Shown: piece by piece, positions 8,638 through 20,540 of the stretch
How the letters are laid out: each line of letters opens with the position of its first letter
Position numbering within the stretch: position 1 is the first letter of the stretch
DNA from: Acidimicrobiales bacterium
GTDB taxonomy: Bacteria > Actinomycetota > Acidimicrobiia > Acidimicrobiales > Poriferisodalaceae
DNA length: 64,000 bases
Assembly (NCBI GenBank): GCA_030743005.1
Contig: JASLTG010000011.1
Span: 1-64,000, forward strand
Reading direction: 5' to 3'
The notes under the pieces: model-generated
Told to the model about the DNA's origin: nothing
The model's input: the letters and a program-made list of their open reading frames with translations, nothing else
Database searches by the model: none
Made by a program: the position numbers and the translations under genes

Positions 8638-9873
8638 ATGCACCTGGAAGAGGTGCGAACATATGTCACGGTACCTCCGACAGGCATCGGAGGTTCCTTC
8701 TGGGTTTTTGTTGAAATCGCTACCGACGATGGAATCACTGGGGTAGGGGAGTGTTATGGAGTCCCCTTTTCGGGGGACGTAGTCGAAGCGATGGTGGCCG
8801 ACACGTTCGAACGTTTCATTGAGGGTGAAGACCCCCACCATTTGGAAAGCATGTATCGCAGGGCTTATTCCGCAGGATTTACGCAGCGACCCGACCTTTC
8901 GATGATGGGAATATTTAGCGGAATCGAAATGGCCATCTGGGACATCCTCGGAAAAATTCACGACGTCCCGGTTTATGAACTCTTGGGCGGAAGGTTTCAC
9001 GAACGTCTACGGACCTACTCCTACCTGTACCCAACGGAGACCGACCAGTTCGGAAATGTCGCAGAAAGTTACCCCGACGTCTACCACGAGGGTGACGCGG
9101 CTGCAGAATGCGCGTTGCATTTCCTGGACTTAGGCTTCACCGCCATCAAACAAGACCCAGTTGGGCCTTATTCGTTTCAAGGAGGTCGGGAACTTTCTCT
9201 TGCCGAACTTGATCGAGCAGAGTATTCAATTCGCCGGATACGTGAAGCGGTGGGCGATCGTGCAGACATTTTGTTCGGCACCCACGGTCAGATGACCACA
9301 GGTTCAGCAATTCGGCTCGCGAAACGTTTGGAACCATATGACCCACTCTGGTTTGAAGAACCATGCCCTCCGGATCAAATAGATGGAATTGGAGAAGTAG
9401 CCGCAAGCACATCAATACCGGTAGCCGCGGGTGAACGCCTGACCACCCGTAAAGAGTTTTACGAGCTATTGAAGGCGGGGGTGCGCGTTCTGCAACCAAA
9501 TGTCGGCCGAAGTGGAGGTCTTTGGGAAACCAAAAAGATTGCAGCGGTGGCCGAGCTGTTTAATGCTCAGGTCGCTCCACATATTTATTGTGGACCGGTG
9601 GCGCATGCCGCAGCCACTCACTTGAGCTTCACCTTGCCGAATTTTTTAATCTTGGAGACCATCCAAAGTGATTTCCATGATTCTGTGGTTCTTGAACCGT
9701 TGACCTGGGATGCCGGGTGGATGGCGCGGCCGACAAAACCTGGATTGGGCGTCGAACTGAACCACGAGGTCCTGCAAGAACATCCGTATGAGACAGGTGG
9801 GCGCCTCCATTTAGAAATGACCCAAACGCCTCTCGATTCAAACAACGCGAAGCTTTCCTCAGAACTGGAATAG
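8638..9873 (+). CDS. Mandelate racemase/muconate lactonizing enzyme family (sugar-acid dehydratase-like)
   Basis: A 411-residue enolase-superfamily protein with an N-terminal capping domain (1-125) and a C-terminal barrel. Barrel motifs include WFEEPCPPD (second metal ligand Glu), AGERLTTR (third ligand Glu) and APHIYCGP (C-terminal His of the mandelate racemase subgroup). The strand that usually carries the first metal ligand, Asp, reads FGTHGQ here, with no Asp at that spot. The best guess is a galactonate/gluconate-type dehydratase, but the substrate is open. It follows the DDN-like gene by 18 bp in the same run. Confidence 0.85.
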   Translation: MHLEEVRTYVTVPPTGIGGSFWVFVEIATDDGITGVGECYGVPFSGDVVEAMVADTFERFIEGEDPHHLESMYRRAYSAGFTQRPDLSMMGIFSGIEMAIWDILGKIHDVPVYELLGGRFHERLRTYSYLYPTETDQFGNVAESYPDVYHEGDAAAECALHFLDLGFTAIKQDPVGPYSFQGGRELSLAELDRAEYSIRRIREAVGDRADILFGTHGQMTTGSAIRLAKRLEPYDPLWFEEPCPPDQIDGIGEVAASTSIPVAAGERLTTRKEFYELLKAGVRVLQPNVGRSGGLWETKKIAAVAELFNAQVAPHIYCGPVAHAAATHLSFTLPNFLILETIQSDFHDSVVLEPLTWDAGWMARPTKPGLGVELNHEVLQEHPYETGGRLHLEMTQTPLDSNNAKLSSELE

Positions 9874-9896
9874 TGGTCCTAGCCACAGATCAGATT

Positions 9897-11150
9897 TCAC
9901 AACGGAATTGTTGACGGAGCGTTGTTGAGGGAATCTACGGCGAAACCAGCCGCAGCCTTATATTTAGCCATGTAATCCTCGATTTCATGGCGAGGGATGA
10001 CGTCTTCAATGTCTTCGAAAATGCCGCCACAGCGTTCCTCGACTATCCCGAGTATTCCTATAGGTCCGGCTCCGCGATTGCGGAGGATCAGTTGGTTCAT
10101 GTCCTCAAGCATCGTTTCTTCGTACAGTCGTAACGCTTCGGTGCCGACCCCGTGTTGAAGGAAGGCTGCTCCCAGCACCCGGGTGTCAACGATGGCTTGG
10201 CTAGCACCGTTGGAGCCAACCGGGTACATCACATGGGCAGCGTCTCCGATCAACACACAGCGGCCATCTACCCAATGATCCAACGGATCGCGATCAACCA
10301 TCGGATATTCATACACAGCCGATGCACCTGTGATGAGTTCTGGAACATCAAGCCAGTCGAAAGACCAATCCTCAAACTCGTGTAGGAACTTGTCTATCGA
10401 GACTTTGGTATTCCAATCACCGTCACCCCATTCTTGTGATTTGTCGTAGGTGAGTTCCGCGATCCAATTAATGGTGGCCAAACCAGTCGCTGGATCCGGG
10501 TTGCTGATCGGGTAGCAAACAAAACGTTGTTCGAGCTTGCCCACTAAGACAAATGAGGCACCAGTTCTGATGGGTGCTGCCTCGGTCGTGCCCCTCCACA
10601 TTACGGGACCGCCCCAAACAGGTGGACCTTCGCCTGGGTGCATCTGTGATCGAACTGCGCTGTGTAACCCGTCAGCGCCTATGAGTACTTGGCCTTCAAT
10701 TTCGACCTTGTGGCCTGAGTCATCTCGAAAATAGGACTTAATCGAGTCGGCTTGTGAGTCATAACTGACCAGGCGGCTTCCTGTGATGACTGACTGCGGT
10801 CCGAGGCGGCGGATCACCTCCTCATACAACAACATCTGGAGTCGGCCTCTGTGTATTGAATACTGAGGCCACAAGTAACCAGCGTCTAAGCCCCTCGGTT
10901 CGGCCCACACGTCGTTTCCGTTTCGGCCTACAAGCGCCCATTCTTTGGCCTGCACTCCGATCTGAGCTAGGGGCTCTTGGAGGTCCAGATCAAATAGTTC
11001 TCTGACAGCATTGGGTTGAAGATTGATCCCTACCCCTAAAGGTTCTAATTGTTTGACGCTTTCGTGAACTACAACAGGAATTTCGAGTTGGTGGCAGGTC
11101 AAGGCCATCGCCATTCCGGCTATGCCGCCTCCAGCCACAATTACAGTCAT
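9897..11150 (-). CDS. FAD-dependent aromatic-ring hydroxylase-type monooxygenase
   Basis: A 417-residue group A flavoprotein monooxygenase. The N-terminus starts with the dinucleotide motif GGGIAGMAMA, the middle carries the conserved ADGLHSAVR (DG motif), and near residue 300 comes GDAAHVMYPVGSNGASQAI, which binds FAD and closes the active site. The sequence style is that of salicylate and 3-hydroxybenzoate hydroxylases; NADH and an aromatic acid are the likely substrates. It is convergent with the enolase-superfamily gene and divergent from the SAH hydrolase (38 bp between starts). Confidence 0.88.
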   Translation of the reverse strand: MTVIVAGGGIAGMAMALTCHQLEIPVVVHESVKQLEPLGVGINLQPNAVRELFDLDLQEPLAQIGVQAKEWALVGRNGNDVWAEPRGLDAGYLWPQYSIHRGRLQMLLYEEVIRRLGPQSVITGSRLVSYDSQADSIKSYFRDDSGHKVEIEGQVLIGADGLHSAVRSQMHPGEGPPVWGGPVMWRGTTEAAPIRTGASFVLVGKLEQRFVCYPISNPDPATGLATINWIAELTYDKSQEWGDGDWNTKVSIDKFLHEFEDWSFDWLDVPELITGASAVYEYPMVDRDPLDHWVDGRCVLIGDAAHVMYPVGSNGASQAIVDTRVLGAAFLQHGVGTEALRLYEETMLEDMNQLILRNRGAGPIGILGIVEERCGGIFEDIEDVIPRHEIEDYMAKYKAAAGFAVDSLNNAPSTIPL

Positions 11151-11188
11151 GGCAGAAGAATAGAGTCAGAACGTGCAACACTCATCGT

Positions 11189-12451
11189 GTGTCTGCAGTT
11201 AATAGTTCACGAATTTCGGATATTGATTTAGCGCCGGAAGGCCATTTGGCGATCGAGTGGGCTCAGCGTCACTCTCCGCTGGTCGACGGATTTTTGAGGG
11301 AACGACTAGGCGACGGCGCTCTAGCCGGGCGCCGCGTTGCTGTTGTTGTCCACTTGGAGGCCAAAACAGCGTTCCTTGCAACAGTTCTAGCGGATGCCGG
11401 GGCAGAAGTAGTGGTTGCAGGATCTAATCCTCATTCGACGCGAGATGAAATTGCCGCCGCCCTGGTGGATCGTGGAATTCAAGTGCATTCAACTCGAGAT
11501 AGCGGATATCAAGCTTGGGAAAAGGACTTATTGGCAATCGCCGACACTGGACCCGAGTTCATTATTGATGATGGGGCTGAGTTAACGATTCGGATGGCTA
11601 CTCACCGACCGGACGGCTTCGCTGAACTCAAGGGCGTGACCGAACAGACGACAACAGGTGTAGCCCGGTTAGTTGAATTAGCTAAACGTGGCCTTTTGCC
11701 ATGCCCTGCTCTAGCGGCGAACGACGCTGCCTGTAAGCATCTCTTTGACAACAAATATGGGACAGGTCAAAGCACTATTCAAGCAATTTTGAACCTGACC
11801 AACATGTTGATGGCAGGAAAGACGGTAGGGATTCTTGGTTACGGGTGGGTTGGGCGTGGCATCGCTGCCCACGTTCGTGCCTTGGGGGGAACTGCTTGGG
11901 TGATTGAGGTTGACCCGGTGAAAGCTTTGGAAGCGTTCATGGATGGTCACCAGGTGGGTAATTTGACCTCGGTTCTTCCCATAGCCGACTTCGTCATCAC
12001 GGCGACAGGTGGACGTCGAGCATTATCTCGCGAACACTTTGCCCGCATGAAGCATGGCGTTATCTTGGCGAACGCAGGTCACCATGATCTGGAGATCGAT
12101 GTAGAAGCCCTCGGTGACGAAGCAGCTGATTTTCGAGTAGTGAGGGAAGGTATCGACCAATATCAGTTCGGCGACGGCCGCTCAGTCTTGGTTTTGGCTA
12201 ATGGGGCTCTGGTGAATATCGCTGGAGGTCTTGGACATCCGATCGAAATCATGGATCTTTCTTTTGCGGTTCAAGGAGTGGGATGTCATGAACTCGCCCG
12301 TGGCGCCATCCCCGAAGGAGTTCACGTCATTGACCAGACGATTGACTCCGAAATTGCTAGGGCGAAACTCGCATTCCACGGTATTTCCTTGGAGCAGAAA
12401 CAATCACACCAAGAAGACACGATTGATGACCTGCTAGGGCCGGAGGGCTGA
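11189..12451 (+). CDS. ahcY: Adenosylhomocysteinase family protein (possibly S-inosylhomocysteine hydrolase)
   Basis: A 420-residue SAH-hydrolase-fold enzyme that splits S-adenosyl- or S-inosylhomocysteine into homocysteine and nucleoside. NAD binds at GILGYGWVGRG. Kept active-site features are the His in VVVHLEAKTA, the Asp of IIDDGAE, the Lys and Asp of NDAACKHLFDN, and the His of NAGHHD and LGHP. Two regions differ from the animal and proteobacterial enzyme. The adenine-contact segment HMT-V-E-T reads HLEAKT, as in archaeal and Thermotoga forms, and SEETTTG reads TEQTTTG. The start is GTG at 11189. The purine nucleoside phosphorylase gene begins 1 bp after its stop. It belongs to the methyl cycle. 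Confidence 0.88.
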   Translation: MSAVNSSRISDIDLAPEGHLAIEWAQRHSPLVDGFLRERLGDGALAGRRVAVVVHLEAKTAFLATVLADAGAEVVVAGSNPHSTRDEIAAALVDRGIQVHSTRDSGYQAWEKDLLAIADTGPEFIIDDGAELTIRMATHRPDGFAELKGVTEQTTTGVARLVELAKRGLLPCPALAANDAACKHLFDNKYGTGQSTIQAILNLTNMLMAGKTVGILGYGWVGRGIAAHVRALGGTAWVIEVDPVKALEAFMDGHQVGNLTSVLPIADFVITATGGRRALSREHFARMKHGVILANAGHHDLEIDVEALGDEAADFRVVREGIDQYQFGDGRSVLVLANGALVNIAGGLGHPIEIMDLSFAVQGVGCHELARGAIPEGVHVIDQTIDSEIARAKLAFHGISLEQKQSHQEDTIDDLLGPEG

Positions 12452-12452
12452 T

Positions 12453-13167
12453 ATGTCAACTCCTCACATAGACGCTGAGGCCAGTGATTTCGCAAGAGTT
12501 GTGCTGATGCCAGGCGACCCGCGGAGAGCTACCTACATTGCTGAGAACTATCTGGAGGACAGCCGGCTAATCACTGATGTTCGCAACGCCGTTGGCTACA
12601 CGGGTCTCTACGAAGGAACTGAGATCTCGATAATGCCTTCAGGGATGGGGATGCCATCAGCAGCGATTTACATAACCGAGCTTTACCGATCTTTTGACGT
12701 GGAGACAATCATTCGAATTGGGACCGCGGGTGGATTTTCACCTGAACTTGAACTGCGTGACATGGTCGTGGCATCTGGATGTATCACCAATAGTCGGATG
12801 CCTGAACTGCTGCTTGGCGAATCAGAATATGACCTCACCCCGACATCTTCTCTCCTGAACGCCGCGGTTGATTTAGGTCATGAAACAGGGTTAAACCTGC
12901 ATAGTGGAACGATCTTCACCTCAGATATTTTCTATGAACCTGACGAAGGTTTGAATTCTCGAATGATTGAAGATGGGGTTTTGTGTGTAGAAATGGAGAC
13001 CGCAGCTCTCTATGCGTTGGCCGAAGTTGAGCAGAAACGGGCTTTGAGTTTGGTGACGATCTCCGATCACTTGACCAGCGGGGCTCATCTCAGCCCCGAA
13101 GAGCGGCAAAGCACACTTGACGAAATGATTTCGTTTTCAATGAAAGTGGCGGCCAAAGAGGCAGAGG

Positions 13168-13178
<11 letters not shown>
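12453..13178 (+). CDS. deoD: Purine-nucleoside phosphorylase, DeoD type
   Basis: A 241-residue NP-I family phosphorylase that aligns along its whole length with E. coli DeoD. It shows the STPHIDAE start, the phosphate-binding MPGDPRRA and RIGTAGG segments, the nucleoside-binding VEMETAALY, and the catalytic Asp in TISDH with its Arg partner in ERQST. It converts inosine or guanosine (and often adenosine) plus phosphate to base plus ribose 1-phosphate. It lies 1 bp after the SAH-hydrolase-like gene, so the pair should remove and recycle the nucleoside half of used SAM. The 3' end overlaps the convergent M20 gene by 11 bp. Confidence 0.92.
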
Positions 13179-15721
<2,543 letters not shown>

Positions 15722-16609
15722 TTATAGAGCCGACGAGCGCACAGCGACTCTTTGTTGAAGCCAATCGCCGACAAGGTTGAGCGAGACAACGGAAAGGGTC
15801 AGAAACAGGCCGGGCCAAAAGATTGGAAGAATGGTTTGCCTGATGTCTCGGCGACCTTCGTTAATCATGTTGCCCCAGGTTGGTTCAGGAATTTGGACGC
15901 TCAAACCTAAATAAGACAAGGTTCCCTCGACCACGATCACAAAACCTGCGTTAATCAGAGCGTATGCGAATAGGGCCGGCATGATGTTGGGGATAATTTC
16001 GCGGAACAGTATTGCCATTCGCTTTGTTCCTATGGCCTCAGCGGCTTGAATGAATTCTCGACTCGCAACACTGAGTGTGCTCGCTCGTGCGATGCGTACA
16101 TAAGTAGGGATCCCTAGTACCCCGAAAACAAGGGCGATCATTGTCAGGTTGCGCACCTTGTAAACCGCGACTAATGCGAGTAGGAGCACCAAGGGCGGGA
16201 ACGCCAGAATGACGTCAAGTGTCGCCATCGTCAGCGTTTCGACCTTTCCTTTGGTGTAACCAACGAACGCTCCGATAGTGCCCCCGAAAACAAGACCGAA
16301 GACCACGACAGTGGCGGCGACGATGAGTGATACCCATGATCCGTGCAAAAGACGAGAGAGGTTATCTCTAGATAAAACGTCGGTGCCCAACCAATGAGCG
16401 CCGGAGGGGCCTTCCACGGGTTTAGCTTCACCGAACAAGAACGGCTGATAGAAGGGGTCTTGGAGTGGTAAGGCTTGACCAAAGATGCGGTCGAGTCTGC
16501 TGTAAATGGCCGCGCCGACGATGAACAGCAGCCACACCAAAGCAATCTTGACTACCAGAGGCATTTCCAAGAATGCTTTACCGAATCTACGAACCGCCGA
16601 AGACATCAT
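15722..16609 (-). CDS. ABC transporter permease, DppC/OppC type
   Basis: A 295-residue inner-membrane permease of a peptide/nickel-type importer. It has an N-terminal membrane helix followed by an OppC-like extracytoplasmic segment, then the five-helix core with the EAA loop at about residues 185-205 (EAIGTKRMAILFREIIPNI). The ATG overlaps the DppB-type stop by 4 bp. It is the last gene of the importer operon, and its stop codon directly abuts the stop of the convergent argG. Confidence 0.9.
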   Translation of the reverse strand: MMSSAVRRFGKAFLEMPLVVKIALVWLLFIVGAAIYSRLDRIFGQALPLQDPFYQPFLFGEAKPVEGPSGAHWLGTDVLSRDNLSRLLHGSWVSLIVAATVVVFGLVFGGTIGAFVGYTKGKVETLTMATLDVILAFPPLVLLLALVAVYKVRNLTMIALVFGVLGIPTYVRIARASTLSVASREFIQAAEAIGTKRMAILFREIIPNIMPALFAYALINAGFVIVVEGTLSYLGLSVQIPEPTWGNMINEGRRDIRQTILPIFWPGLFLTLSVVSLNLVGDWLQQRVAVRSSAL

Positions 16610-17562
16610 TGCCGCCGGATTCGAGGATCGAGGGCTACATAGAGGACGTCGACCATCGCGTTCACAACCACATATACCGTCGCGATGAACAAGGTGATGC
16701 CTTGAATCATCATGACGTCACGTTGGTAGATGCCGCTAATTAGTCTTGTTCCAAGCCCTGGTAGAGCAAAGACCGTTTCGATTACTACGGTTCCGCCGAT
16801 CAAACCACCGAGTTGTAGGGCGAACACTGTTATCGCAGTAAGTGAGCTCGGGCGGAGGGCGTGTCTCATGAGGATATAGCGGTCCCGTAAGCCCTTCGCC
16901 CTCGCCGAGAGCACATAGTCCTCTTTTAGGGTGCCGATCATGTCAGCCCTAATGAGACGGGCATTGATTGCTAGTGGGGCTAATGCCAGAGCGCTAGAAG
17001 GAAGAATTGCTGTTTTTAGGTTGGCGAGGAGGCCTTTGTCGGTGATTCGATTCCAGCCTGTAGAGGGCAGCCAGTTGAATTTAAGTGTGAAGAGCCAGAT
17101 GAAGAAGATGCCTGCGAGGAAGCCTGGAATTGAAAGAGCTGCAGTCGTGAAGCCGGACATTGCGCGATCGAAGTAACCGCCTTCTCTGTAAGCGGAGAAG
17201 GCCCCGATGGGTATTGCTAGAACTGCTGCCATAAGTGTTGCAAGGAAAGCGAGTTCCATCGTTACCGGGATTCGGTCTTTGATAGCGTCCGAAACGGGTT
17301 GATCTGTGATGTAGGACTTGCCCAGGTCGCCTTGCAAGGCGTCACCAACCCATCGGAAGTAACGCGTTAAGACGGGATCATCAAGCCGTAATTCTTTCCG
17401 AATCCGTTCGATGTTGGCGAGGTCGTCAAGGGCCTCGGGGGGAAGGATGGCCAAAATCGGATCCCCAGGCAGTTGCTCAACCATCAGGAAAGTTAAAAGG
17501 GATACTGCGAACAGAGTGGCAATTAGCCGAACTGTTCGTATCGCTATGACTTTGCCTAACAA
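16606..17562 (-). CDS. ABC transporter permease, DppB/OppB type
   Basis: A 318-residue permease with the N-terminal OppB signature (LPGDPILAIL after helix 1) and six hydrophobic segments. The EAA loop reads SARAKGLRDRYILMRHALRPSS. It pairs with the DppC-type permease, whose start overlaps its end. It begins 42 bp downstream of the solute-binding protein gene. The transported substrate class (oligopeptides or other oligomeric solutes) follows from the family only. Confidence 0.9.
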   Translation of the reverse strand: MLGKVIAIRTVRLIATLFAVSLLTFLMVEQLPGDPILAILPPEALDDLANIERIRKELRLDDPVLTRYFRWVGDALQGDLGKSYITDQPVSDAIKDRIPVTMELAFLATLMAAVLAIPIGAFSAYREGGYFDRAMSGFTTAALSIPGFLAGIFFIWLFTLKFNWLPSTGWNRITDKGLLANLKTAILPSSALALAPLAINARLIRADMIGTLKEDYVLSARAKGLRDRYILMRHALRPSSLTAITVFALQLGGLIGGTVVIETVFALPGLGTRLISGIYQRDVMMIQGITLFIATVYVVVNAMVDVLYVALDPRIRRQ

Positions 17563-17604
17563 GTGAACTCCTACCTGGGGATCGCGATTAATGGTCTATC
17601 GGGT

Positions 17605-19428
17605 TTAGTTGGTCCAGAAAGCCTGGTTCAACTGAGGTGTGGACCAGCCTTGACCGCCGAATGTTCCATCAGGAAGTACCCAGCCGTTGACGCCAGCTAG
17701 GTTCGAGTCGATGGCAAGCATCGTTGCAGTATGACCGGAGTACCACATTGGTACGTCACGGGCGATCCGCATCATGACCATTTCGTAAAGCGCATAACGC
17801 TCCTCGAAATTCTCGGTCCCAATTGCGGCTACCAGCCAACCAAATACTTCGATGTCGAACCAGTTGAAGAAGTTGGTCGGTGTGAAGATGCCATCAAGCC
17901 CGTAGGCAGCAGCAACGCCCAAGGTGTGCGGCGCCATCTGGCGGTTGAGCTCTGTCGATGGATCATTATTGCTTGACCAACGCCAGCAGTGCGCTCCATG
18001 TGAACCCATGAAGTCTGGTGGGGCGCCCAACGCGTAACCAATGTGTGTTTGTTGGTCATAGTTGGTGACGTTGACGTCGATCATTCCGGTAGAGGACCAC
18101 AACTGCTCAATTACTTGGATAGCTGCGATCAGCGTCGGGTCAGGTGGGCATGACAGCTCCACTTCAATATTTTCGCCTACTTCTCGACCGTCGGAACGCT
18201 CTGGATCGTTGATGTAGTCGTAAATGAGGCCCTTGCCGGCGTCATAGTTGAAAGACGGCCATGCCGCAGCAACCTTCTCTGAGTAGAAGGCGCTATCAGG
18301 ACTGAACCATTGTGTACCCGGTAGCGAAATACCAGTACCACCAAGTGCCTCGATAACAGCTTCTTGGTTGTTCATGCGGGTGAGGCCTGTACGGACACGC
18401 ACATCATCCAACGGTGGGTTGTTCAGGTTGTACATACCGCCACCGACGTTGTTTCCTTGGAATTCGAGGAGCGTTATGTCCGCACCATCTTCCTTGGAAG
18501 AACGAGCGTCACGAATTGTGCCCTGACGCAATGTTTGCATGGCGTTTGTCGTTCCCGACAACAGTGAATCCAACCGTGTTCCCTCGTCGGGGATCGGACG
18601 GAAGGTGACAGAGTCAAGATATGGCAACTGATTGCCATCTGAATCGCTCATCCAATAGTCCGGGTTCCGAACGACGATGGTTTCGTTGTCAAGGTCGCGC
18701 TTGTCCATCATGAAGGCACCAGTGCCGATTGGGTTCATTGAATACCCATCGAAATCTGCAGTTGCTGCCTCAGCATCGAAGGCTGCACCTAGAGGTGTCT
18801 GGACCAAGAAAGATGGGAACGCTGAGTGAGATGATCCCAGGACATACTTGACTGTCGTGTCATCAACAGCAACGACTTCAGTGAGTCCCGCAGCGGTGAC
18901 GATTCCAGCAGCGGATGCGCCGACCTGTTGCATTGGGAACATGTCAACCAAGGTCTGAGCGGTGAACGACTTTCCGTTGTGGAATGTCACCCCTTCTACA
19001 AGATTGAAGGTCCACTCGGTGAAGTCTTCATTTGATGACCAGTCGGTCGCTAACCAAGGGCCGATTGTGCCGTCGGTACGAAGCATGACCACTGTGTCGA
19101 ATACTGCGCCCACCATGGTTAGGCACGGTGCTGAACACGCGTCTTCCCATGGACGTAGGCCCGTAGCTTCAGCTTCAAGACCGATGATCAGGTCTCCGCC
19201 GTAGTTGCTTTCTTCGACTACTTCTTCAACTTCGGTGTCGACATCGCCTTCGGCTTCGGTGCCGGATTCGATGACTTCTTCCTCAGCAGCTTCTGTAGTC
19301 GCTGTTTCTGTGTCTGAACTGCTCGCGGTGTCTGATGACCCGGAGTCGCTGTCACTGCCTCCACAGGCAGCGGCTATCAGAGCGATCGCAAAAAACGACG
19401 CAATGATTTTTAGCCAGCTTGATTTCAT
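17605..19428 (-). CDS. ABC transporter solute-binding lipoprotein, peptide type (SBP family 5)
   Basis: A 607-residue exported binding protein. The signal peptide is lysine-flanked and hydrophobic (residues 1-21) and ends at lipobox Cys22 (IAAAC-GG). It is followed by an acidic, serine/threonine/glutamate-rich linker (about 23-75) that holds the domain off the membrane. The mature part shows the family 5 features (TFHNGKSFTA, NPDYW, and the C-terminal ARDVPMWYSG). The acidic linker is typical of actinobacterial lipoproteins. A GGGAGGG site lies 5 bp before the ATG. It captures the substrate for the two permeases downstream. Confidence 0.92.
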   Translation of the reverse strand: MKSSWLKIIASFFAIALIAAACGGSDSDSGSSDTASSSDTETATTEAAEEEVIESGTEAEGDVDTEVEEVVEESNYGGDLIIGLEAEATGLRPWEDACSAPCLTMVGAVFDTVVMLRTDGTIGPWLATDWSSNEDFTEWTFNLVEGVTFHNGKSFTAQTLVDMFPMQQVGASAAGIVTAAGLTEVVAVDDTTVKYVLGSSHSAFPSFLVQTPLGAAFDAEAATADFDGYSMNPIGTGAFMMDKRDLDNETIVVRNPDYWMSDSDGNQLPYLDSVTFRPIPDEGTRLDSLLSGTTNAMQTLRQGTIRDARSSKEDGADITLLEFQGNNVGGGMYNLNNPPLDDVRVRTGLTRMNNQEAVIEALGGTGISLPGTQWFSPDSAFYSEKVAAAWPSFNYDAGKGLIYDYINDPERSDGREVGENIEVELSCPPDPTLIAAIQVIEQLWSSTGMIDVNVTNYDQQTHIGYALGAPPDFMGSHGAHCWRWSSNNDPSTELNRQMAPHTLGVAAAYGLDGIFTPTNFFNWFDIEVFGWLVAAIGTENFEERYALYEMVMMRIARDVPMWYSGHTATMLAIDSNLAGVNGWVLPDGTFGGQGWSTPQLNQAFWTN

Positions 19429-19489
19429 TTGAACCCTCCCTGAGTTCTTACTGAAGTACTAAAGCGGAAGGCAGGCGCCTCACCGCATA

Positions 19490-19508
19490 GCCCTTAGGTT
19501 TCAAGGGC
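19490..19508 (-). other. Hairpin between the second ATPase gene and the binding-protein gene
   Basis: GCCCTT and AAGGGC form a perfect 6-bp stem with a 7-nt loop, 9 nt downstream of the ATPase stop in the direction of transcription. No T-run follows on the reverse strand, so it is not a good terminator. A stem here could stabilise the upstream mRNA end or give partial attenuation inside the operon. It is short enough to occur by chance. Confidence 0.3.
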
Positions 19509-19517
19509 AAAAGTTAT

Positions 19518-20540
19518 TCAGGCGCTCACCTCCGCCATTTCGGGAACGGAGACGAGTGGGTGATGACACGCAACGTAGTGGTCCTGGGAAACTTCGCGCA
19601 TCATCGGCTCTTCTTGAGCGCAGCGGTCTGTCGCGTATTTGCATCGTGTTCTGAACCGGCAACCGGAAGGCGGGTCGATCGGTGAGGGAAGGTCTTCTTC
19701 TTCAACCATGGTGATATCGAGATTGATCGTGGGGTCGGGTACCGGACTTGAGCCCAAAAGGAGTTCTGTGTAGGGGTGTGCAGGCGCGTCGTATAGAGCG
19801 TTTGATTCTGAGACTTCACAGAGTTTGCCGAGGTACATCACGGCAATTCTGTCTGAAATGTTTTTAACAACTGCGAGATCGTGAGCAATGAACACCAACG
19901 TCAATCCGTAATCGGCCTTGAGATCCTCAAGCATATTCAGGATTTGGGCTTGCACCGACACATCGAGGGCTGACACCGGTTCGTCACAGATAATCACTTG
20001 AGGGTTTAGGACAAGTGCCCGAGCGATCGAAATTCGCTGACACTGCCCACCGGAGAACTCATGAGGCCGCTTGTCTCGTGCTATGGCGGGATCAATTCCG
20101 ACCGCCTCTAACATCGCATCAACTTGGCTGATCTGCTCATCTTTGTTGTGGGGCCCCCAGACTCTTAATGGTTCGGCCACCACGTCACCGATTTTTCTCC
20201 GGGGATTTAGAGACGAAATGGGGTCTTGGAAAATCATTTGAAGGTCGGTTCGAGCTTGACGTAACGCCTTCTCATCAAGGGAGGTCAAGTTGGTTCCGAG
20301 ATAGCTAACTGTGCCTGAGGTGGGGGGTGGGAGTTGGATCAAAGATTTTGCTGTCGTTGACTTACCACAGCCGGATTCGCCAACGAGGCCGAGAGTTTCG
20401 CCTTGTTTGACATCGAGACTTACACCGCTTACAGCATTTACGACGCGACCTTGAGAAATAGGAAACTCGACCACCAAGTCTTCTGCACGTATCAGCACAG
20501 ATTCCGGGTCTCGGAGGTGAGCCTTTCCGCTGCCAGCCAT
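19518..20540 (-). CDS. ABC transporter ATPase, DppF/OppF type
   Basis: A 340-residue ATPase with Walker A GESGCGKST, ABC signature FSGGQCQRIS and Walker B VIICDEPVSALD. The oligopeptide-transporter C-terminal cysteine cluster (CRFRTRCKYATDRC) follows near residue 295 and is known in this family to bind an iron-sulfur centre. The start overlaps the previous ATPase stop by 1 bp (TGATG). It works as a heterodimer with that ATPase at the cytoplasmic face of the importer. Confidence 0.93.
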   Translation of the reverse strand: MAGSGKAHLRDPESVLIRAEDLVVEFPISQGRVVNAVSGVSLDVKQGETLGLVGESGCGKSTTAKSLIQLPPPTSGTVSYLGTNLTSLDEKALRQARTDLQMIFQDPISSLNPRRKIGDVVAEPLRVWGPHNKDEQISQVDAMLEAVGIDPAIARDKRPHEFSGGQCQRISIARALVLNPQVIICDEPVSALDVSVQAQILNMLEDLKADYGLTLVFIAHDLAVVKNISDRIAVMYLGKLCEVSESNALYDAPAHPYTELLLGSSPVPDPTINLDITMVEEEDLPSPIDPPSGCRFRTRCKYATDRCAQEEPMMREVSQDHYVACHHPLVSVPEMAEVSA

